Program-made: the position numbers and the translations under genes
Notes under the pieces: generated by a model
Told to the model about the DNA's origin: nothing
The model's database searches: none
Seen by the model: the letters and a program-made list of their open reading frames with translations, nothing else
Assembly (NCBI GenBank): GCA_050114795.1
Contig: JASFRS010000022.1
Coordinates: forward strand, 1-20,710
Source of the DNA: JASFRS01 sp050114795
Lineage (GTDB): Bacteria; Pseudomonadota; Alphaproteobacteria; Sphingomonadales; CAKZYD01
Reading direction: 5' to 3'
DNA: 20,710 bases
Shown: in pieces, positions 14,803-20,710 of the stretch
How the letters are laid out: each line of letters opens with the position of its first letter
Position numbering within the stretch: position 1 is the first letter of the stretch

Positions 14803-17800
14803 ATGGATAACAACGCTATGCTGATGAGCAAAGTCACCCTGGATGATAAATACAGCCTGGAACAAGGTCAGGTCTTTATGACCGGCGTACAGGCTTTGGT
14901 TCGCCTGCCTCTCGTACAAGCACGACGTGACCGCGCGATGGGTTTGAACACAGGTGGCTTTATTTCTGGCTATCGTGGTTCACCACTCGGCGGCTATGAT
15001 CAGGAGCTGTGGCGCGCGCGCAAGTACCTTGACGCTAGCAACGTCATCTTTCACCCAGGCATCAATGAAGACTTGGCTGCTACGGCTGTTTGGGGCACCC
15101 AACATGTGGGCGTGCGCTCTCAAAGCAAATTAGATGGCGTCTTTGGTCTTTGGTATGGCAAGGGTCCAGGTGTTGACCGTTCTATGGACGTGTTACGTCA
15201 CGCTAATGCGGCGGGCACAACGAAGCACGGTGGTGTGTTGTGCATTTCCGGCGATGACCATGGGGCGAAGTCCTCAACAATCCCGCATCAGACCGACCAT
15301 AATTTCATGGCCGCTTATATGCCTTTCCTATATCCGGCGAGCGTGCAGGAATATGTGGAATATGGCCTTTTAGGCATCGCCATGTCCCGCTTTACCGGCA
15401 CTTGGGTAGGTTTTAAGGCAACTGCAGATACGGCTGAGTCAGCGGGCACAGTTCTGCTGGCCCCTGAAATGCGCGATATTATCATTCCTGAAGACTTTGA
15501 ATTGCCAGAAGGCGGACTTGGCATTCGCTTAAATGATGTGTGGCGGGAACAGGACTGGCGCTTGCAGCGCTATAAGGGTTATGCGGCGCAGGCTTTTGCA
15601 CGGGCAAATAAGATTGACCGTATTATATGGGATAGCCCCAACCCGAAACTCGGTATTATTTCCACAGGCAAATCCTATGCTGATGTAATGCAAGCCATGG
15701 ATGAGTTGGGCATTGATGAAGAGCGCGCTGCCGACATCGGTCTGCGCCTTTATAAAGTGGGTATGCCTTGGCCGCTGGAACAGGAAGGCGCACGTCATTT
15801 TTGCGAAGGTTTGGAAGAAATCCTCGTTGTTGAAGAAAAGCGCGAGTTCATTGAACATCAATTGAAATGGCAGCTTTATAACTGGCGCGACCAGGTGCGT
15901 CCGCGTGTTGTCGGAAAATTTGATGAAAGCGGTAATTGGCTATTACCTGCTGAAAATGAGCTGACTGTTGGTCAAATTGCTCATGTGATTGCTGCGCGCA
16001 TCAATAAATTACATACATCTGAGCGGATTAAAGAGAAGCTCTATTATTTCTCAGAGCGTGCAAAACGCCGCGACGGCTATGAGCCGCCTATTATACGTAA
16101 GCCTTACTTTTGCTCAGGTTGCCCGCACAACACGTCCACGAAGGTGCCTGAAGGGTCGACGGCTTTAGCAGGTATTGGCTGCCATATCATGGCGATGTGG
16201 ATGGATCGGGAAACTGACGTCTTTACCCAAATGGGCGGGGAGGGTGTAACCTGGGTTGGTGAGGCGCCATTCAGCGAAGACAATCATGTCTTCGTCAATC
16301 TGGGCGATGGAACCTATTTCCACTCCGGCATTCTGGCGATCCGTCAAGCTGTCGCTGGCAATGTCAATGTGACCTATAAAATCCTTTATAATGACGCTGT
16401 CGCTATGACAGGTGGTCAGCATGTGGATGGTCAGCTAACAGTGCCGCAAATCGCTGAACAACTTCAGGCTGAACGCGTCAAAAAGATCGTTCTGGTCTCC
16501 GACGACGTTGAGAAATACGACGATCCGAAAGCTGAGAAAATGCCGGCCGGGATTGAGCTTTTCCATCGTGATGACCTTGAGAAAGTTCAACGCGACCTGC
16601 GTGAGGAAAAGGGCGTTACCGCCATTATTTATGACCAGACTTGTGCTGCGGAAAAACGTCGCCGCCGTAAACGGGGCCAATTCCCTGACCCGGCCAAACG
16701 TGCATTTATTAATGATCTGGTCTGCGAAGGCTGCGGCGACTGTTCAGATCAATCCAACTGCGTATCGATTGAACCGCTAGAAACGGAATGGGGCCGTAAG
16801 CGTCAAGTTAACCAGTCGACCTGTAATAAAGATTATAGCTGCGTGAAAGGTTTCTGCCCGTCATTTGTAACCGTCCATGGCGGTGATGTGCGTAAGCCTG
16901 AAAAAGTTGATGGTGCAGATATTTTCTCACAAATTCCGCTTCCGCAAGTGCCTGAATTGACGGGAGATTATAATATCTTGGTTACAGGCATCGGCGGGAC
17001 GGGCGTTCTTACGATCGGTGCGATCCTTGGCATGGCAGCGCATCTGGAAGGCCACGCCAGCCGCATGGCGGATATGACTGGTCTGGCCCAAAAAGGAGGT
17101 GCAGTCTTATCGCATGTTCGCGTAGCACCAACACCGGAGCATTTACGTTCACCTAAAATTGTGACGGGTGGCGCCAACTTGCTCTTAGCCTGCGATTCCA
17201 TTGTTGCAGCAGGTCCGGCAGCGGTTGATCTGCTGCATAAGGAACATAGTGCGGCCGTTGTGAATTCCCATGTCACGCCAGTCGCAGACTTTGTCCGGAA
17301 CCGGAATATTGACTTCCGTGAACGGCAGATCGAGCGTGCTATTCGCGGCACGACATTAAAATCCAAAACCGATTTCATGCCAGCAACGGAATTGGCTACG
17401 ACGTTGATGGGTGATGCGATTGCTACCAACATGTTTGTTCTCGGCTTTGCTTGGCAAAAAGGTCTTGTGCCGATCAGCTTGGATGCCATTGAGCAGGCTA
17501 TTCGCTTGAATGGTGTGGCTATTGACTTCAACCTGGATACCTTCAACTGGGGTCGGTTGATGGCGCATGATCCGGAAATCGTTATTGAAAAAGCACGCCT
17601 GTCCAATCCGGCAATTGATCCGGCACCACTTGCTAAAACACTGGATGAAATTATCTCTAAACGTGAAGCTTTCCTGGTGGATTATCAGGATAAAGCTTAT
17701 GCCCAACGCTATAGCGATTTTGTCGCAAAGGTGCGTAAGGCTGAGGCCGGTTTGGGCTTTGAAGGCACGCAATTAAGCGAAGCGGTCGCGCGTAATTATT

Positions 17801-18309
17801 TCAAGCTGCTTGCCTACAAAGATGAATATGAAGTGGCTCGTCTGTATACAACAGGTGATTTCAAGAAGAAGCTAGAGGGGCAATTCACTAATGTTGCCAA
17901 GCTTAAATTCCACCTGGCACCGCCGCTATTATCCAAAACTGACCCCGTAACAGGACGCCCAAAGAAGATGACTTTCCCTGGGTGGTTCATCTGGCCGGCG
18001 TTTAAGCTGATGGCACGTATGAAATCATTGCGTGGCACGGCACTGGATATCTTTGGTAAGACTGAAGAGCGTCGTATGGAACGGCAAATGATTGAAGACT
18101 ATGAAGCACTCATTACCCGGCTTTTGGGTGAGATGACGACTCAGACCCATGAAATCATTGTAAAAATTGCAGCGCTGCCTGATCGCATTCGTGGCTTTGG
18201 GCCGGTCAAAGAGGCCAGCGTGAAACGCATTGCTGCGGAACGCGAAGAATTACTCGCACAATTGACTCAAAGCCAAGAGGGTCAAAACTCGAACGAAGCC
18301 GCTGCTTAA
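14803..18309 (+). CDS. Fused indolepyruvate/2-oxoacid:ferredoxin oxidoreductase
   Basis: Cytoplasmic thiamine-diphosphate and iron-sulfur enzyme of 1168 residues that oxidatively decarboxylates aryl or branched 2-oxoacids to acyl-CoA, passing electrons to ferredoxin. It is a natural fusion of alpha and beta subunits. Visible in order: the N-terminal domain (FMTGVQALVRLP, GFISGYRGSPLGGYD); the CSGCPHN segment; the thiamine site GDGTYFHSG (G501-D502-G503) through NDAVAMTGGQ (about N530); an iron-sulfur cysteine set C641, C644, C647, C653 with C674, C680, C685; the beta-subunit domain (TGIGGTGVLTIG); and a C-terminal region like DUF6537. ATG 14803 is taken; 14818 is possible. No clear ribosome binding site is seen, and TATAAA ends 6 bases before 14803. 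The dehydrogenase gene follows after 28 bases. No ferredoxin gene is nearby. Confidence 0.94.
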   Translation: MDNNAMLMSKVTLDDKYSLEQGQVFMTGVQALVRLPLVQARRDRAMGLNTGGFISGYRGSPLGGYDQELWRARKYLDASNVIFHPGINEDLAATAVWGTQHVGVRSQSKLDGVFGLWYGKGPGVDRSMDVLRHANAAGTTKHGGVLCISGDDHGAKSSTIPHQTDHNFMAAYMPFLYPASVQEYVEYGLLGIAMSRFTGTWVGFKATADTAESAGTVLLAPEMRDIIIPEDFELPEGGLGIRLNDVWREQDWRLQRYKGYAAQAFARANKIDRIIWDSPNPKLGIISTGKSYADVMQAMDELGIDEERAADIGLRLYKVGMPWPLEQEGARHFCEGLEEILVVEEKREFIEHQLKWQLYNWRDQVRPRVVGKFDESGNWLLPAENELTVGQIAHVIAARINKLHTSERIKEKLYYFSERAKRRDGYEPPIIRKPYFCSGCPHNTSTKVPEGSTALAGIGCHIMAMWMDRETDVFTQMGGEGVTWVGEAPFSEDNHVFVNLGDGTYFHSGILAIRQAVAGNVNVTYKILYNDAVAMTGGQHVDGQLTVPQIAEQLQAERVKKIVLVSDDVEKYDDPKAEKMPAGIELFHRDDLEKVQRDLREEKGVTAIIYDQTCAAEKRRRRKRGQFPDPAKRAFINDLVCEGCGDCSDQSNCVSIEPLETEWGRKRQVNQSTCNKDYSCVKGFCPSFVTVHGGDVRKPEKVDGADIFSQIPLPQVPELTGDYNILVTGIGGTGVLTIGAILGMAAHLEGHASRMADMTGLAQKGGAVLSHVRVAPTPEHLRSPKIVTGGANLLLACDSIVAAGPAAVDLLHKEHSAAVVNSHVTPVADFVRNRNIDFRERQIERAIRGTTLKSKTDFMPATELATTLMGDAIATNMFVLGFAWQKGLVPISLDAIEQAIRLNGVAIDFNLDTFNWGRLMAHDPEIVIEKARLSNPAIDPAPLAKTLDEIISKREAFLVDYQDKAYAQRYSDFVAKVRKAEAGLGFEGTQLSEAVARNYFKLLAYKDEYEVARLYTTGDFKKKLEGQFTNVAKLKFHLAPPLLSKTDPVTGRPKKMTFPGWFIWPAFKLMARMKSLRGTALDIFGKTEERRMERQMIEDYEALITRLLGEMTTQTHEIIVKIAALPDRIRGFGPVKEASVKRIAAEREELLAQLTQSQEGQNSNEAAA

Positions 18310-18337
18310 GGCAGGCAAAACTATAGAAAGTAGGGCT

Positions 18338-19420
18338 ATGACAGTATTTTCCAATATTGCCTTTGACGACCATGAACAGGTTGTATTTTGTTCTGATCCT
18401 GATGCGGGGCTTAAGGCAATTATTGCTATTCATTCAACGGCTCTCGGCCCGGCGGCTGGTGGGTGCCGCATGTGGAATTATGCCAGTGATGAGGAGGCCA
18501 TTGTTGATGTCCTGCGCCTCTCACGCGGCATGAGCTATAAAAACGCTATGGCTGGCCTTGCGCTGGGTGGTGGTAAGGCTGTCATTATTGGCGATGCGAA
18601 AAAGGACAAAACGCCTGAATTAATGCGCTCTTTCGGTCGATTTGTGGAACGGATTGCTGGTCAGTATATCACAGCAGAAGACGTTGGGATGAGCACGGCA
18701 GATATGGCTTATGTGCGAGAAGAAACATCTTATGTTGTTGGCTTGGACACAGGTACAGCGGCATCAGGTGATCCATCACCTTATACAGCGCATGGCATTT
18801 TTTCAGGTGTTCGCTCTGCATTGCGTGCCAAATTCGGTAGTGATGATTTAAAAGGCGTTACAGTTGCAATTCAAGGTTTAGGTAATGTAGGTTTTAACCT
18901 CGCACGGGAATTGGCCGAGGCCGGGGCGATTTTAAAAGTCGCAGATATTGAGTCATCAAGGGTCGAGCGTGCGGTGAGAGAGCTGGGTGCCAAAGCCGTC
19001 GACATCAATGAAATTCTTTTCGAAGATGTGGATGTCTTGGCGCCCTGCGCTTTAGGGGCCATCATCAATGATGAGAGTGTTGATAAGATCAAGGCACAGG
19101 TAATTGCTGGTGGTGCCAATAACCAACTCGCTCGGGATGAACATGGCAAACGGCTGAATGAAAAGGGCATTTTATATGCACCGGATTATGTCATTAACGG
19201 CGGTGGGATTATGAACTGCTCCTTGGAATATGAAGGGCGTTTCACGACGCCGGCGGATTCCATGAAATGGGTTGAAGGCATTGGTGCTACATTGGATGAG
19301 ATTTTCACTGAAGCCAAAGCGTCCGGCAGACCTACCAATGAAGTTGCCGATAGCCTTGCGCGTCAGCGCATTGAACAAGCCAAGAAAGATAGAGCCAAAT
19401 CCAAAAGAGCTGCGGCTTAA
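18338..19420 (+). CDS. Leucine/phenylalanine-type amino acid dehydrogenase
   Basis: NAD-dependent oxidative deaminase of the Glu/Leu/Phe/Val dehydrogenase family, 360 residues. The substrate domain has LGPAAGGCRMW, K68 (SYKNA) and K80 (LALGGGKAVI), the two catalytic lysines at the positions known for leucine dehydrogenase, and D115 (ITAEDVG). The coenzyme domain begins with QGLGNVGFNLAREL. A113 before ED resembles leucine dehydrogenase, but residue 40 is alanine where I recall leucine in the Bacillus enzymes, and GGCRM with KAVIIGD recalls phenylalanine dehydrogenase, so the preferred substrate is open. A purine-rich GTAGGG precedes ATG 18338. Its position right after the 2-oxoacid oxidoreductase suggests it supplies that enzyme's substrate. 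Confidence 0.92.
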   Translation: MTVFSNIAFDDHEQVVFCSDPDAGLKAIIAIHSTALGPAAGGCRMWNYASDEEAIVDVLRLSRGMSYKNAMAGLALGGGKAVIIGDAKKDKTPELMRSFGRFVERIAGQYITAEDVGMSTADMAYVREETSYVVGLDTGTAASGDPSPYTAHGIFSGVRSALRAKFGSDDLKGVTVAIQGLGNVGFNLARELAEAGAILKVADIESSRVERAVRELGAKAVDINEILFEDVDVLAPCALGAIINDESVDKIKAQVIAGGANNQLARDEHGKRLNEKGILYAPDYVINGGGIMNCSLEYEGRFTTPADSMKWVEGIGATLDEIFTEAKASGRPTNEVADSLARQRIEQAKKDRAKSKRAAA

Positions 19421-19431
19421 GGGATAAGCAT

Positions 19432-20625
19432 ATGAATACCCAAGATGATCCAATTGTAATCGTTGGTGCAAAACGCACTCCGATGGGAGGGTTTCAAGGC
19501 GATTTGACGCCTTTGACGGCTCCTGAAATGGGTTCGGCTGCCATTAAGGCGGCTTTAGAGGAAGCAGGCCTTGATTTTTCCGATGTGGATCAGGGCATTA
19601 TGGGGTGTGTTCTTCCAGCAGGGCAGGGGCAGGCCCCAGCGCGTCAGGCAATTTTAGGAGCTGGACTGGGCATGGATGTGGGTGCCGCGACGGTCAATAA
19701 GATGTGCGGATCCGGCATGAAAGCAGTGATGGATGCCCATGACCAGATTTTGGCAGGTTCTGCGGACATTATGATTGCCGGCGGTATGGAAAGCATGACA
19801 AATGCACCATATCTCCTCCCCAAAGCCCGCGGTGGCTACCGCATGGGGCATGGGGAAGTTAAGGATCATATGTTCCTTGATGGCCTGGAAGATGCCTATG
19901 ATAAAGGGCGTTTGATGGGCACTTTTGCTGAAGAAACTGCCCAGCATTATCAATTCACCCGTGAGGCGCAGGATGCCTATGCGATTGAAAGCTTGAAGCG
20001 GGCGCAAAAAGCAATTGAAGGTGGAACCTTTGCCGCGGAAGTCACTCCAGTAACGGTGAAAACGCGCAAAGGCGACATTGAAGTCACTATCGATGAACAG
20101 CCTGGCAAAGCCAAACTGGATAAAATTCCGCAACTGCGCCCGGCTTTTGCCAAAGACGGAACAGTGACGGCTGCGAATGCGTCTTCTATTTCTGATGGCG
20201 CGGCAGCCTTGGTGGTTATGCGTCAATCAAAGGCGAAAGAAAAGGGCTTGAAGCCTTTGGCTGTTATTCGTGGCCATTCGACACACGCGCAGGAACCGGC
20301 GTGGTTTACAACGGCGCCAATTGGTGCGATTGAAAAGCTCTTTTCCAAGACCGGGTGGTCTAAAGATGATGTTGATCTTTTTGAAATTAATGAAGCTTTT
20401 GCCGTTGTACCAATGGCAGCGATGCAGGACTTAGGTATTGCTCATGATAAGGTGAATATCCATGGCGGCGCGTGCGCCCTGGGTCACCCGATTGGAGCAT
20501 CCGGCGCGCGGATTATTGTGACACTTATCAATGCGTTGCGTCATCATGGCAAGAAACGCGGTGTTGCGTCCTTATGTATTGGTGGTGGTGAAGCCACAGC
20601 TATGGCTATTGAATTAGCTGACTAA
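19432..20625 (+). CDS. Acetyl-CoA acetyltransferase (thiolase)
   Basis: Thiolase of 397 residues that cleaves or forms 3-oxoacyl-CoA with CoA. Catalytic residues are visible: nucleophile C92 in NKMCGSGMKA, NEAF at 320-323, H352 in GGACALGHPIGASGAR and C382 in SLCIGGGEA. The length and motifs match tetrameric acetoacetyl-CoA thiolases rather than the fatty-acid beta-oxidation complex subunit, though exact chain length is uncertain. ATG 19432 follows GGGATAAGCAT, and the gene begins 11 bases after the dehydrogenase stop, so the three genes from 14803 likely form one operon. In leucine or isoleucine breakdown a thiolase of this type would release acetyl-CoA at the end. Its TAA stop is part of the T run (minus strand) of the terminator downstream. 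Confidence 0.95.
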   Translation: MNTQDDPIVIVGAKRTPMGGFQGDLTPLTAPEMGSAAIKAALEEAGLDFSDVDQGIMGCVLPAGQGQAPARQAILGAGLGMDVGAATVNKMCGSGMKAVMDAHDQILAGSADIMIAGGMESMTNAPYLLPKARGGYRMGHGEVKDHMFLDGLEDAYDKGRLMGTFAEETAQHYQFTREAQDAYAIESLKRAQKAIEGGTFAAEVTPVTVKTRKGDIEVTIDEQPGKAKLDKIPQLRPAFAKDGTVTAANASSISDGAAALVVMRQSKAKEKGLKPLAVIRGHSTHAQEPAWFTTAPIGAIEKLFSKTGWSKDDVDLFEINEAFAVVPMAAMQDLGIAHDKVNIHGGACALGHPIGASGARIIVTLINALRHHGKKRGVASLCIGGGEATAMAIELAD

Positions 20626-20671
20626 AAAATCAGCGGTGCGAATTACATTGTTGTTGGGTAATTCGCACCGC
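20624..20671 (-). terminator. Strong intrinsic terminator for a minus-strand gene entering from the right
   Basis: GCGGTGCGAATTAC (20633-20646) and GTAATTCGCACCGC (20658-20671) form a perfect 14-bp stem with an 11-base loop. On the minus strand the stem is followed after three bases by six T residues (the A run at 20624-20629), the classic intrinsic layout. On the plus strand there is no T run after the stem, so it mainly serves a minus-strand transcript, although the hairpin may also hinder thiolase read-through. Confidence 0.8.
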
Positions 20672-20710
20672 GGTCCAATTCCGCTTTCCAGGCGCGAAAA
20701 ATCTCAAACA
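20643..20710 (-). CDS. C-terminal end of an unidentified minus-strand gene (partial)
   Basis: Read from the right edge on the minus strand, one frame is open for 21 full codons and ends with TAA at 20645-20643. The peptide contains FRAWKAELDRG and ends in YPTTM. The amino acid mix (charged, Trp-containing, helix-like) looks coding, and the gene would end within the terminator hairpin whose T run serves this strand. That agreement between frame, stop and terminator is the main support. The fragment is too short to assign a family, and the rest lies outside the window. Confidence 0.5.
   Translation of the reverse strand, partial: FEIFRAWKAELDRGANYPTTM

Noticed and set aside
16968..17606. A 212-codon open frame on the minus strand inside the oxidoreductase gene
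   Set aside because: The plus strand encodes a clear family domain here; the antisense product is rich in Ser, Arg and Pro with no recognisable motif, as expected of a shadow frame.
19654..20226. A 190-codon open frame on the minus strand inside the thiolase gene
   Set aside because: It lies over conserved thiolase sequence, and its product looks random with no recognisable family motif.

Overview
The window looks like a chromosomal segment of an alphaproteobacterium. The base composition is moderate, roughly half G+C by eye. Several gene families and neighbourhoods point to this class: a serA-hisZ-purA run, an RluD-type pseudouridine synthase placed directly upstream of an RpoH heat-shock sigma factor, a DUF1134 (EipA-like) envelope protein, a DUF2842 membrane protein and a fused 2-oxoacid:ferredoxin oxidoreductase of about 1170 residues. 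I cannot name the order or genus with confidence. I see no mobile element, CRISPR array, tRNA or rRNA, and no stretch over 300 bases lacks a gene; the longest gene-free gap is about 207 bases (14596-14802).

Layout. 1-3792 (+): the 3' part of serA, then hisZ and purA, a tightly packed biosynthetic run for serine, histidine and purines. 3795-5702 (-): an rluD-type gene followed by rpoH, meeting purA tail to tail with 2 bases between stop codons. 5760-6459 (+): an M67/JAMM metallopeptidase and a small cold-shock-domain protein. 6475-7089 (-): an EipA-like DUF1134 lipoprotein. 7240-8868 (+): an acyl-CoA synthetase. 8875-9983 (-): Nudix hydrolase, DUF2842 and DUF3617 genes. 10038-10745 (+): an SOS-associated YedK/HMCES-type protein. 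10753-11940 (-): an APC-family amino acid permease. 12052-14595 (+): an exported M14 metallocarboxypeptidase. 14803-20625 (+): a three-gene run of fused indolepyruvate-type ferredoxin oxidoreductase, leucine/phenylalanine-type amino acid dehydrogenase, and thiolase. At the right edge the last 22 codons of a minus-strand gene seem to be present, ending inside a strong hairpin.

How the genes work together. The left third is housekeeping. The right half reads as a module for living on protein or amino acids: a peptidase outside the cytoplasm, a permease, then oxidative deamination of amino acids to 2-oxoacids, ferredoxin-linked conversion to acyl-CoA, and thiolytic release of acetyl-CoA. That linkage is inferred from gene order and family knowledge.

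The least obvious signals are regulatory. A consensus-like promoter for rpoH is embedded in the last codons of rluD. Two or three genes have a -10 hexamer 6-7 bases before the start codon and no ribosome binding site, so they are candidate leaderless transcripts. At three of the tail-to-tail junctions a hairpin contains the stop codon of the minus-strand gene.
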